64,000 nucleotides of DNA from Bacteroidales bacterium M6 (GTDB lineage Bacteria; Bacteroidota; Bacteroidia; Bacteroidales; Muribaculaceae). Both the position numbers and the translations under genes were made by a program. Positions 26,793-33,889 of this stretch are shown here, piece after piece. The notes below the pieces were generated by a model. It did not search any database. It saw only the letters and a list, made by a program, of their open reading frames with translations, and was not told where the DNA came from. Every line of letters starts with the position of its first letter. Within the stretch, counting starts at the first letter, position 1. The stretch is taken from NCBI GenBank assembly GCA_001689485.1, contig LUJQ01000066.1, positions 1 to 64,000 of the forward strand. The letters are read 5' to 3'.

Positions 26793-27308
26793 TTATTCTA
26801 TGCTTTCAGTTACCTCGCTCTCCGTGGTATTCGGTCCACGGTTGAGCGCGTCGATTACTCTCTTCTTAGCTAATTCCTGAATGGAGTGCTTGAGCGCATC
26901 CTCGCCTATCCATTCGGCCATGTCGCGTATTGTTTCCGGGATTTTGGCTGTCCGGCACTTGCGTCGTTTGGCATGCTCTAATACGCTCTTGCCCTCGATT
27001 ACTATAATCGCCAGGCAGATGCACATAGAAATATAGGGCCATTCGTACCATGCAAATACGGTTCCCATCAGGCCGAGAATGAATCCCAGAAGCTGGATTA
27101 GCCAGTACCAGGATATTTTCTCGACTGTCATTCGCAGTTTGCGGGAGCGCAGGGGTTCTCCGAGTTTCTTAGCGGTGTAAACGCCGCTGACGAAATCAAT
27201 CAGACATACGGCGACAGTGATGAGAAACAGAATGAAGCACACTATCAGATGTCGGTAGAGGTGGCCGACATCGTAGTTGGTAAAAGCAGTCGAGATAATA
27301 TCGTTCAT
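26793..27308 (-). CDS. phage holin family protein
   Basis: The 171-residue protein has three or four membrane segments in its first 110 residues (LIVCFILFLITVAVCLIDFVSGVYTA; WYWLIQLLGFILGLMGTVFAW; ISMCICLAIIVIEG) and a charged helical C-terminal tail. The motif DFVSGVYTAKK followed by a conserved Ser-Arg-Lys block matches the Bacteroidetes phage holin family. It lies between metK (12-base gap) and the amidase. Confidence 0.88.
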   Translation of the reverse strand: MNDIISTAFTNYDVGHLYRHLIVCFILFLITVAVCLIDFVSGVYTAKKLGEPLRSRKLRMTVEKISWYWLIQLLGFILGLMGTVFAWYEWPYISMCICLAIIVIEGKSVLEHAKRRKCRTAKIPETIRDMAEWIGEDALKHSIQELAKKRVIDALNRGPNTTESEVTESIE

Positions 27309-27320
27309 CAGTTGTCGGGT

Positions 27321-28583
27321 TTAGTCGATGTTGAAAGCTTTCTTGAATTCGTCCACGAGGTCGAGTTTCTCCCATGTAAAGAGTTCGACTTCCTCGCCGT
27401 TCACTACCTTGGTTGTTGGGATGCGGCCGAAGTGTCCGTAAGAGGCGGTGGGCTCGTAGATGGGATTGCGGAGCTTGAGACGTTTGTTGATGCCGGCTGG
27501 TGTCAGGTCTACGAGGCGAGAGACGATGTTGGCAACCTCGGAGTCGGCGTAAGGGACGTGTCGACGGACGGTGCTTACATAGAGGCTCACGGGCTGAGCC
27601 ACGCCGATTGCGTATGCTACCTGCACAAGCACTTCGTCAGCTATACCTGCGGCAACGAGGTTCTTTGCGATGTGGCGGGCGGCATAAGCGGCTGACCGGT
27701 CTACTTTCGAGGGGTCTTTGCCGGAGAAAGCACCGCCGCCGTGGGCTCCGTGACCTCCGTAGGTATCGACGATGATCTTGCGACCTGTGAGGCCGGTATC
27801 GCCATGGGGACCGCCGATGACAAACTTGCCGGTGGGATTTACATGGAGAATAAGGTTTGCATCGAAGAGCGCGGCCACTTCCGGCTGGAGATGGGAAATG
27901 ACTCGGGGCAGAAGAATGTTCTTCACGTCCTCGCTGATGCGGTTGAGCATGAGAGTGTCGGCGGCAGATTGTGGAAGCCCGTGCTCGGCCTTGATGAAGT
28001 CGTCGTGCTGGGTAGAAATGACGATTGTGTGGATTCTACTGGGCCGCTTCGTGTCGTCATCATATTCAACCGTTACCTGGCTCTTTGAATCAGGGCGCAG
28101 GTATGTCATTACCTTACCTTCACGACGAATCGCAGTCAATTCTTCAAGGAATTTATGGCTCAGATAGAGCGACAGCGGCATATAGGTCTCAGTTTCGTTG
28201 GTGGCGAAGCCGAACATCATGCCTTGGTCACCGGCTCCTTGGGCTTCTTCCGTTTCACGGACTACGCCACGGTTGATATCGGGGCTCTGACCGTGCATGG
28301 CGTTCAGGATACCGCAGGATTCAGCGTCAAACTTGTAGTCGCTCTTGTTATATCCGATGCGGCTTATGATCCTACGAGCGATGTCTTGAACATCCACTCT
28401 TGCGGTTGAACGATATTCGCCGGCGATGATAACCTGGCCGGTGGTTACGAGAGTTTCGCAGGCGACTTTTGAGTCGCGATCCTTTGCCAGAAATGCGTCC
28501 ACGATGGCGTCCGAGATTTGGTCCGCCACCTTGTCGGGATGTCCCTCTGACACGGATTCCGAGGTAAAAAAATACTTTCCCAT
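27321..28583 (-). CDS. metK: S-adenosylmethionine synthetase, phage-encoded
   Basis: The 420-residue product is full length and carries the signatures of methionine adenosyltransferase: SEGHPDKVADQISDA near residue 12, GAGDQGMMFGFA near residue 117, and the P-loop GGGAFSGKDPSKVDRSAAY near residue 260. It makes S-adenosylmethionine from ATP and methionine. It is embedded in the phage, with its own promoter and an upstream terminator, and leads directly into holin and amidase. A methylthioadenosine/S-adenosylhomocysteine nucleosidase-like gene lies just upstream. Possible reasons are boosting SAM for a methylase elsewhere in the phage or changing host SAM pools. No methylase is visible in the window. 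Confidence 0.95.
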   Translation of the reverse strand: MGKYFFTSESVSEGHPDKVADQISDAIVDAFLAKDRDSKVACETLVTTGQVIIAGEYRSTARVDVQDIARRIISRIGYNKSDYKFDAESCGILNAMHGQSPDINRGVVRETEEAQGAGDQGMMFGFATNETETYMPLSLYLSHKFLEELTAIRREGKVMTYLRPDSKSQVTVEYDDDTKRPSRIHTIVISTQHDDFIKAEHGLPQSAADTLMLNRISEDVKNILLPRVISHLQPEVAALFDANLILHVNPTGKFVIGGPHGDTGLTGRKIIVDTYGGHGAHGGGAFSGKDPSKVDRSAAYAARHIAKNLVAAGIADEVLVQVAYAIGVAQPVSLYVSTVRRHVPYADSEVANIVSRLVDLTPAGINKRLKLRNPIYEPTASYGHFGRIPTTKVVNGEEVELFTWEKLDLVDEFKKAFNID

Positions 28584-28618
28584 TATGTAATTTTTTGATT
28601 GATTTTCTATTATGTGTT

Positions 28619-28647
28619 CAAAGTTAGATATATTCTCGCGCGCTCAA
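28619..28647 (-). promoter_or_regulatory. promoter of metK and the lysis genes
   Basis: TTG, an 18-base spacer and TAACTTTG (28,626-28,619) form a Bacteroidetes promoter just after a terminator. The leader to the metK ATG is about 30 bases, too short for a SAM riboswitch. It lacks the duplicated TATGATTA element of the other phage promoter modules. Confidence 0.7.
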
Positions 28648-28652
28648 TAACG

Positions 28653-28698
28653 AAAAGCGCCCGACAAACTGCAAATGGCTATGCAGTCTGCCGGGCGC
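28653..28698 (-). terminator. terminator of the dUTPase/nucleosidase unit
   Basis: The outer stem GCGCCCG/CGGGCGC encloses an inner stem ACTGCA/TGCAGT. The structure is followed in the leftward direction by TTTTCG. It lies 32 bases after the nucleosidase-like stop codon and directly before the metK promoter. Confidence 0.8.
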
Positions 28699-28729
28699 AG
28701 CGAACCTATTGGAAAACTGCTGTGGTAGG

Positions 28730-29251
28730 CTATTCTCTTTTAGAAGCAAGGTCGTCAACTAATTTTCTTACCTCGCCCCATATTTCGGGTGTAGATGTAT
28801 CAATGTTCGTTTCGTATTCGAGGACATCGAGATTATCGCTGACAATCTTCACGGAGCCGATTAGGTCGATTGGAAATGCAACTATATAGTTAAGTTCCAT
28901 ATCGTAGAGGACTGATTCTTCAGATGTACTTTCTGTAACGAAACTATTGCTGGTATAGCAGGCATAGCCATCGTACTCAAGAAAGAATCCGTTTCTGAAG
29001 TCTTGGAACTTGACGTTTTCGTCCACCAACCGATAGGAATGGGAGACTTTGGTTACAGTTCCGACTGGCAATTTATTACTGCCGCTGAAACCCACATTGA
29101 TAAAATGAGCTTGAGGAATTGTTACTATAAGCCGGGATAGAGTATGGATTACATTCGATGCTCCGACACCGGTCTGGACTATCCTATATCCAGCCAGGTA
29201 CTTTTTTGCCAGTTCGTATTCTTCCTTTGTTGCTGTTAAGATTACTATCAT
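28730..29251 (-). CDS. nucleoside phosphorylase/MTA-SAH nucleosidase-like protein
   Basis: The 173-residue protein resembles a short member of the PNP/UDP family: an N-terminal strand MIVILTATKEEYE, GVGASNVIHTLSRL near residue 31, and INVGFSGSNKLPVGTVTKVS near residue 51, matching the N-x-GxAG and GD/V turns of MTA/SAH nucleosidases. DMELNYIV near residue 118 matches the substrate-binding D-x-E segment, and VSDNLD near 138 the catalytic SD motif. It is shorter than the usual 230 residues. It may cleave S-adenosylhomocysteine, methylthioadenosine or another nucleoside; the neighbouring metK favours the first two. Activity is not proven. Confidence 0.7.
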   Translation of the reverse strand: MIVILTATKEEYELAKKYLAGYRIVQTGVGASNVIHTLSRLIVTIPQAHFINVGFSGSNKLPVGTVTKVSHSYRLVDENVKFQDFRNGFFLEYDGYACYTSNSFVTESTSEESVLYDMELNYIVAFPIDLIGSVKIVSDNLDVLEYETNIDTSTPEIWGEVRKLVDDLASKRE

Positions 29252-29253
29252 AG

Positions 29254-30021
29254 TCAGGGATGATCGTTAAATATATGGCCTAAGATTGAACCATCTACTT
29301 CTTCGCGCTTTTCAGGTGGCAACTGAGCATAATATTCATGGAAGGGAATTGGTTTATAAGGTTGGGAAGCGTGCGGCGGTTGGAGTAATTCGCCGTGTGC
29401 TTCTACTTTTTCATGAGCTAAGTCACTTCGGACGATTATTCGCCCGGTTCCACTACTTCCTAACCCTCCTCCACGACTATCACAAGAGAGTTTGTCTACG
29501 ATTTCAAACTCAGGAGAGAGAACGCGGTAGAATGTCATTTGAGCTATGCGAGTGCCACGTTTTATGGTAAACTCTTTGTCGTTGTTTTTCACAATGACGC
29601 TGATGTTGTCAGTATAGCCGGGGTCTATCTTACCCACGAGTACGTCGCAGTCCCAACGCTGAATGCCTGTAATGGTCTTATAGAAAAGAGGGCAGAAGAT
29701 ATCAAACAGCCAATTTTTAACTTTGCGAGTTCCATATCCCTCCATACCGTTGAGCTCGAATCCGCTTCTGGGTTCTATCTTGGCCTCGATACCTTCGGGC
29801 AGGTTTATTGCGATGTTCAGTGGAATTTTGAATCGGGAGTGTGCCGGTACTTTTACGTCCTCCGGCACAGTCAAGTCGTAACCTATACTTTGGGGCTTAC
29901 CTTTCTGCGGCAAGATATAGTGATTGCCGAAGTGTGCGACTTCGAGAACAATCGGCATTTCTGACGTCGGGGTTGCCTTTGTTGTATCTGCTATTGAGGC
30001 TTGGGTTGTCTCTTCTTTCAT
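29254..30021 (-). CDS. dut: dUTP diphosphatase
   Basis: The 255-residue protein has all five dUTPase motifs: SIGYDLTVPEDV (1), EPRSGFELNG (2), GKIDPGYTDNISV (3), GTRIAQMTFYRV (4) and RGGGLGSSGTG (5). It hydrolyses dUTP to dUMP and keeps uracil out of phage DNA. It is about 100 residues longer than trimeric dUTPases, with an extra N-terminal segment and a C-terminal extension (about 205-255) that ends EKREEVDGSILGHIF. It precedes the nucleosidase-like gene with a 2-base gap, forming a small nucleotide-metabolism pair. Confidence 0.93.
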   Translation of the reverse strand: MKEETTQASIADTTKATPTSEMPIVLEVAHFGNHYILPQKGKPQSIGYDLTVPEDVKVPAHSRFKIPLNIAINLPEGIEAKIEPRSGFELNGMEGYGTRKVKNWLFDIFCPLFYKTITGIQRWDCDVLVGKIDPGYTDNISVIVKNNDKEFTIKRGTRIAQMTFYRVLSPEFEIVDKLSCDSRGGGLGSSGTGRIIVRSDLAHEKVEAHGELLQPPHASQPYKPIPFHEYYAQLPPEKREEVDGSILGHIFNDHP

Positions 30022-30089
30022 ATATTATATTGTAGCTGATCGTGCCGGCCCAGTTATCTGCCAGGCCGACACTGTGGAGGTCGCTGGTC

Positions 30090-30578
30090 TTATTTGGCAA
30101 ATGTCACTTTCACAGAGGTCGATGACGTTTTGGTCGGCGGGAATATCTTGGTGATTTGGCCCGTATCTTCGTTGACGATTGTGGCTTCGCCGGGGATACC
30201 GCGCAGGAATGCTTCGCGAGCCTTGATCTTTGCGTCGAGTTCTGCTTTCTGAGCCGTGAGGTCGTCCCAGTCAGGGTCTCCGCAGGTGCTGTAATCGTAC
30301 TTGACTCCGACTTCAGCCACACAGAGGTTGGCTCCGTTGAAGAGTGCCCCGGCTTTGCCGTACCTTTCGCAAGCTGCGATTGTCGAATCAACGACACCTT
30401 TGTCTTTGAGGAAGATTGTCAGGCACTCGACAAGCGCCTTTACTGTGGAGAATACTTGAATGGGGTCGGCTTCTCCTTCGACCACTTTGGTTACCAGAGT
30501 CTGCGCTGTCGCTTTCTGGTTTTCTTTCGTAAAGGGGACTGCCCTTCCGATGATTTGTACTAAAGCGTTTTCGCTCAT
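30090..30578 (-). CDS. unknown phage protein
   Basis: The 162-residue protein has a helical N-terminal domain (ENALVQIIGRAVPFTKENQKATAQ) and a middle part CGDPDWDDLTAQKAELDAKIKAREAFL, seen in phage proteins whose function is unknown. The C-terminus is Thr/Ser-rich. It is in the P3 unit upstream of dut. Confidence 0.65.
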   Translation of the reverse strand: MSENALVQIIGRAVPFTKENQKATAQTLVTKVVEGEADPIQVFSTVKALVECLTIFLKDKGVVDSTIAACERYGKAGALFNGANLCVAEVGVKYDYSTCGDPDWDDLTAQKAELDAKIKAREAFLRGIPGEATIVNEDTGQITKIFPPTKTSSTSVKVTFAK

Positions 30579-30586
30579 AATTGATA

Positions 30587-30820
30587 TTATTTTGAGTTTG
30601 ATTTGGGTTCTTTCTTGAAGTCTTCACGCAGGTCTTTCCATGCAAGTCGGCCGAGGTAGATTGATACGGCGAGCATTGCTATTGAGAATATAGCACCTGG
30701 GGTATTCATTGTACCCTTGATGATGTGTGCCACGGGCCACACGATGGCGATGGCAAGCATGATGACTCCGTAGATTGCCTGCTGAACCGAGAAGAATCTC
30801 GAAATTGATTTTGTTGTCAT
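30587..30820 (-). CDS. small membrane protein
   Basis: The 77-residue protein has two membrane segments (IYGVIMLAIAIVWPVAHII and IFSIAMLAVSIYLGRLAW) and a basic tail. No family is certain. A GCAAATAAGAAA variant of the phage leader motif lies just upstream of its start. Confidence 0.65.
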   Translation of the reverse strand: MTTKSISRFFSVQQAIYGVIMLAIAIVWPVAHIIKGTMNTPGAIFSIAMLAVSIYLGRLAWKDLREDFKKEPKSNSK

Positions 30821-30869
30821 TTTGATTAGTATTTCTTATTTGCATTTGTGTCGGTTGTGTATGACCCCG

Positions 30870-31238
30870 CTATTCTTCGTTAAACCATTCGTCGGGGAAT
30901 CCTTGTTTCATGTCTATTTCCGGCTGCTTGCCGTGGAAGAATCTCGGTTCGGTAGCCAAAGTCGGGTAACAAAGATTCGGGTTGTCTGCATTTGGATATT
31001 GACAGCGGCCATCCGGGGTCATACCAAACGCAAGGTCTATACCCGCAATGCGATCAGACCCTTTGCCGTTCATTTCGGCAAGCAATTCGTAGAAATCCTT
31101 GCCACCGAAAACGCCGTAGCCTTTGTAACATTCTTCTTTCCATACATGACCTTTATCGTCAGTCATGTATATTGTTTTCTTTTCTCCGGCTATGATTCTT
31201 TCTCCGGTATCCTGACAATGCCATGAAAACTGTCCCAT
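30870..31238 (-). CDS. unknown phage protein
   Basis: The 122-residue protein begins MGQFSWHCQDTGERIIAGEKKT. A GDKGHVW-like turn and Cys residues suggest a small beta-rich domain. It resembles hypothetical proteins of Bacteroidetes phages. Function is unknown. It is the second gene of the P3 unit. Confidence 0.65.
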   Translation of the reverse strand: MGQFSWHCQDTGERIIAGEKKTIYMTDDKGHVWKEECYKGYGVFGGKDFYELLAEMNGKGSDRIAGIDLAFGMTPDGRCQYPNADNPNLCYPTLATEPRFFHGKQPEIDMKQGFPDEWFNEE

Positions 31239-31256
31239 ACTTTATATTTATTTGGA

Positions 31257-31595
31257 TTAGTATCCGAGAACTTTTTTTGCGTTGGCTTCTATTTCTGAGA
31301 GAGGCTGATCGGGGAACTGTTGGCCGAGGATTTCGCCTGCTTTCTTGATAAAGTATTTGAATCTCACCTCAAATTCGGCTTTCTGCTCTTCTTCGGTCAT
31401 GTTCGCATACTCTTGAGTATTCTCGTTGTCGGGGCAGAATCCTCCGAGTTCGAGTGCGCCGGTCATATCGGGGCCAGTGGCAAACTCGCAGTAGCAGTGT
31501 TCGGCGAATGTGAGTCCGGCTTCTTTGGTTTCTTCTTGATAGAAATCCCAAAGTTCTTTCACATAGGGTTCATATATGCTGAGTTCTTTTTTCAT
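31257..31595 (-). CDS. unknown acidic phage protein, first gene of the P3 unit
   Basis: The 112-residue acidic, helical protein contains YVKELWDFYQEETKEAGLTFAEHCYCEF. No family is recognised. Its start lies about 40 bases after the P3 -7 box. Confidence 0.65.
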   Translation of the reverse strand: MKKELSIYEPYVKELWDFYQEETKEAGLTFAEHCYCEFATGPDMTGALELGGFCPDNENTQEYANMTEEEQKAEFEVRFKYFIKKAGEILGQQFPDQPLSEIEANAKKVLGY

Positions 31596-31617
31596 CGTCC
31601 TTTTGGTTTTTGATTAA

Positions 31618-31700
31618 ACATCTTATTTGCATATACAAAATTACGAAAATATAATCATATACGCAAATTTTAGAGAGATTATTTTAATCAAATCTGCAAG
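31618..31700 (-). promoter_or_regulatory. phage promoter module P3
   Basis: Reading leftward, TTTG, a 20-base spacer and TAATTTTG (31,643-31,636) form an exact promoter. It has the dyad TTTGTATATGCAAA, then TAAGATG. An upstream copy TTGCAGATTTGATTAAAATAATC lies about 15 bases before the -33 box. A further half-copy (TTTAATCATATATGCAAA) lies at about 31,757-31,774. Confidence 0.84.
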
Positions 31701-31784
31701 AAATTTATCAATATGATAATATAGGGCGCGGACTGAAATTAGTTCTGCACCTCTTTTTGCATATATGATTAAAGTTGGGGGCAA

Positions 31785-31814
31785 AAAATAGACCCCGCCG
31801 TAGGTGGCAGGGTC
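31785..31814 (-). terminator. terminator after the DUF2442/DUF4160 pair
   Basis: The stem GACCCTGCC/GGCGGGGTC (one G-T pair) with a 6-base loop is followed leftward by TATTTTTTG. It lies 38 bases after the DUF2442 stop codon. Confidence 0.88.
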
Positions 31815-31851
31815 GTAATGTTATGCTTTTGTTATTTCCTCGTTTTATCTG

Positions 31852-32091
31852 TCAAGGATGGCAGGCAACGCCATTGTCGTAGAGCCATTCGGGAGCAATG
31901 TCCGCTCCGTTGGCCCAAAAGATAGTTTCGTCAAGGCCGAACTGCTTGAACTGCTCTATGTCCTTTAGCGCCTTGAACGCGGGGGCATCGAGCACCGGGG
32001 TCATGTCTACATTTTTCACAGCACCATCGCTGAAAGTGCAGATGAGGGTGTAGTTCCCTCCGTATTCTACGTCTGTTACTTGTATGTACAT
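31852..32091 (-). CDS. DUF2442 protein (putative antitoxin partner)
   Basis: The 79-residue protein matches DUF2442: an N-terminal beta hairpin with FSDGAVKNVDMTPVLD and the conserved end IFWANGADIAPEWLYDNG. It pairs with a DUF4160 gene 12 bases upstream. DUF4160-DUF2442 pairs recur across bacteria and have been proposed as toxin-antitoxin-like modules. Activity is unproven. The pair has its own promoter and terminator, as expected of a phage moron. Confidence 0.82.
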   Translation of the reverse strand: MYIQVTDVEYGGNYTLICTFSDGAVKNVDMTPVLDAPAFKALKDIEQFKQFGLDETIFWANGADIAPEWLYDNGVACHP

Positions 32092-32103
32092 ATTGGTAGG
32101 GAA

Positions 32104-32355
32104 TTAACGGTTAATCTTTGTAATTGGTTCTCCGCGCTGGGCTTTCTCCCAGAGTTCCATAACTTCGGCTTCGTGCGAGTCGAGAAACTCATTTACCAAA
32201 GCAATGGACTTCGCCTTTGCTCTGCCCTCTACAATCCTATCCTTGATTGTGATTGTGAATTGTTCGGATCCTCTGCGCACATGGATATGCGGCGGATTGT
32301 GGTCGAATCCGTAGAGGTAGATCAGTAAACCTTCGAGTATGTATATCGCGCTCAT
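32104..32355 (-). CDS. DUF4160 protein (putative toxin partner)
   Basis: The 83-residue protein has the DUF4160 core DHNPPHIHVRRGSEQFTITI, followed by a helix ending EKAQRGEPITKI. It is first in a two-gene unit with DUF2442. A small protein with an HNPPHIHV motif may bind metal or nucleic acid, but no activity has been shown to my knowledge. Expression starts at module P4. Confidence 0.85.
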   Translation of the reverse strand: MSAIYILEGLLIYLYGFDHNPPHIHVRRGSEQFTITIKDRIVEGRAKAKSIALVNEFLDSHEAEVMELWEKAQRGEPITKINR

Positions 32356-32369
32356 TAGCTTTGATGTTT

Positions 32370-32449
32370 ATCGTATTGGTATATGCAAAGTTACAAACAA
32401 ATAATCATATACGCAAATTTGGAGAGGATTATTTAATCATAACTGCAAG
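32370..32449 (-). promoter_or_regulatory. phage promoter module P4 (DUF4160/DUF2442 pair)
   Basis: Reading leftward, TTTG, a 20-base spacer and TAACTTTG (32,393-32,386) form a promoter, with a dyad variant TTTGCATATACCAA. An upstream TTGCAGTTATGATTAAATAATC copy is present. The AAATAAGATG tail is degenerate here. Confidence 0.8.
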
Positions 32450-32460
32450 ATTTTCAAATT

Positions 32461-32486
32461 AAAAGGAGCGCCATTGCTGACGCTCC
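32461..32486 (-). terminator. terminator closing the virion/DGR unit
   Basis: The stem GGAGCG/CGCTCC with a 10-base loop is followed leftward by TTTTAATTTG. It lies 26 bases after the stop codon of the last membrane-protein gene. Confidence 0.75.
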
Positions 32487-32511
32487 CGAACATTGAACGC
32501 TCCTTCGACGC

Positions 32512-33036
32512 TCACGCGCCTGCAGAACTGCAAATATGAAGTAGTACAAATAAATTCGTATAGATGTCGATGAGGATGCCGGCTTCAAGCCAAAAGACGA
32601 AGTTGCGCCGGAGTACAACCCCGATGATGACACCTAATATCGTTGCGTAGGGCATCCCTGATGCAACTATAATCCAAGCCAGAGCAGCCAAACCGAGAGT
32701 GACGGCAGCTCCGGTATGGACTTTTCCTACAAGATCCTCCTTGAATGCCGGCGATGCCGCGACGAAAACTATTGAGCCGCATATCAGGAATGCGAGAAAC
32801 TGGATGTTTTCTGGCGTAACCCGTATGAGTGGCACCCATGCCAGAGCTGCGCAGAGCGCAACCACTACTGGGAAAAGGAGTTTCGATTCGGTATGGTAGT
32901 ATGTCACACTGATAGAGGATGGTAATCCTCTTGTGATAACGTATGCAATCAGGTAGATGGCGATGATTGCGAATGAAATGATTGCGAGTATTGTTTCAGT
33001 CATAGTTATTGGAATTAGGGCAGCTAGTAGCGCCAT
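32512..33036 (-). CDS. multi-pass membrane protein of unknown function
   Basis: The 174-residue protein has five or six membrane segments (for example TILAIISFAIIAIYLIAYVI and FLAFLICGSIVFVAASPAF) with short loops. The fold resembles small integral membrane proteins such as DUF998-like ones, but I cannot assign a family. An in-frame ATG 33 bases downstream is an alternative start. It is the last gene of the virion/DGR unit. Superinfection exclusion is a possible role, inferred only from location and topology. Confidence 0.6.
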   Translation of the reverse strand: MALLAALIPITMTETILAIISFAIIAIYLIAYVITRGLPSSISVTYYHTESKLLFPVVVALCAALAWVPLIRVTPENIQFLAFLICGSIVFVAASPAFKEDLVGKVHTGAAVTLGLAALAWIIVASGMPYATILGVIIGVVLRRNFVFWLEAGILIDIYTNLFVLLHICSSAGA

Positions 33037-33041
33037 GATGA

Positions 33042-33362
33042 TTACTGGAATAGTTTGTCGGTTAAGTCATACCACGTGTAGTAGTTGGCAAGGAAAGCCA
33101 ATACCGCGCCACCAAGACAACCTATCTGGTCCCATGCGAGATCCCATACACAGAAATGATTTCCTTTTTGTTTGGAATCCCTGACTTCCTTCCAGATACC
33201 GAAGGCAAGTGCCACAGTATAGGCAATGCCGGCCGCTATCCACGCTGATGGGAAGTGGATAAGAGACATGAGCGAACCAACAATGGTCGCGATGATGAAT
33301 TCACAGAAGACATGGAACTTCTTGTCGTCCCCAGTCTTGTCATTGCATATTTTCTTTTTCAT
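33042..33362 (-). CDS. YfiM/DUF2279-like membrane protein
   Basis: The 106-residue protein has the pattern KKFHVFCEFIIATIVGSLMSL, then AGIAYTVALAFGIWKEVRDSKQKGN and WDLAWDQIGCLGGAVLAFL. This matches the D-K-x-x-H, G-x-x-KE-x-x-D and D-x-x-x-x-x-x-G elements of YfiM/DUF2279 proteins. Three membrane segments are predicted. Phages of Bacteroidetes often carry such a gene near the tail fibre. Function is unknown. Confidence 0.6.
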   Translation of the reverse strand: MKKKICNDKTGDDKKFHVFCEFIIATIVGSLMSLIHFPSAWIAAGIAYTVALAFGIWKEVRDSKQKGNHFCVWDLAWDQIGCLGGAVLAFLANYYTWYDLTDKLFQ

Positions 33363-33381
33363 GATGAAATGTATTTAGAGG

Positions 33382-33879
33382 TTACTGAACTTCTGAGTAT
33401 TCTTCCATGTCGCCGAGAGCCTGGATTGCCGCCCATTCCTCTTTGCTGACTTGCGCACGATGCGCAGCGATGCCGGCGGCGACAGCTCCGAGTTCTTCAA
33501 GGCTGGAGAATGGATAGACCTGCGGGGTGCCGTCCGGCTGGCTTCCGAGGTTGACTTCAACCGGGAACTGCATCATGCCTCCCTGAATGGCGACGAGCAT
33601 ACCCGTGAGGTCGGTTTTCAGAGCTTCAGAGTATTCCACGGTCATGCCGTTCCATTTATAGCCATAGCGAAGTTTAAGGTCGCTCTCGGCCTTGATTACA
33701 GCCACGATGTCGGCCTTGATTTCGTCGGGGCTCGGTCGGTGGTCGTATGTCTGATACCAGTTATAGCTGTTTTCTGCGTCCTCGGTATCTTTGCCGAAGC
33801 CGTAGAAAACAGCCCACTTCTTTGTTCCGATCTTCTCCAGACCATTCTGCGGGCCTGGCGCGCCGTATCTTTTTTCCAT
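33382..33879 (-). CDS. DUF4376-like tail-associated protein
   Basis: In this 165-residue protein the C-terminal half (KWNGMTVEYSEALKTDLTGML, then EELGAVAAGIAAHRAQVSKEEWAAI) matches the DUF4376 pattern found at the end of phage tail-fibre-associated proteins. It lies between the RT gene (10-base gap) and membrane proteins. A part in fibre assembly or attachment is likely, but inferred. Confidence 0.6.
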   Translation of the reverse strand: MEKRYGAPGPQNGLEKIGTKKWAVFYGFGKDTEDAENSYNWYQTYDHRPSPDEIKADIVAVIKAESDLKLRYGYKWNGMTVEYSEALKTDLTGMLVAIQGGMMQFPVEVNLGSQPDGTPQVYPFSSLEELGAVAAGIAAHRAQVSKEEWAAIQALGDMEEYSEVQ

Positions 33880-33889
33880 GTTCGAAATA

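Noticed and set aside
28584..28620. SAM riboswitch upstream of the phage metK
   Set aside because: The leader after the promoter is about 30 bases, too short for any known SAM riboswitch.
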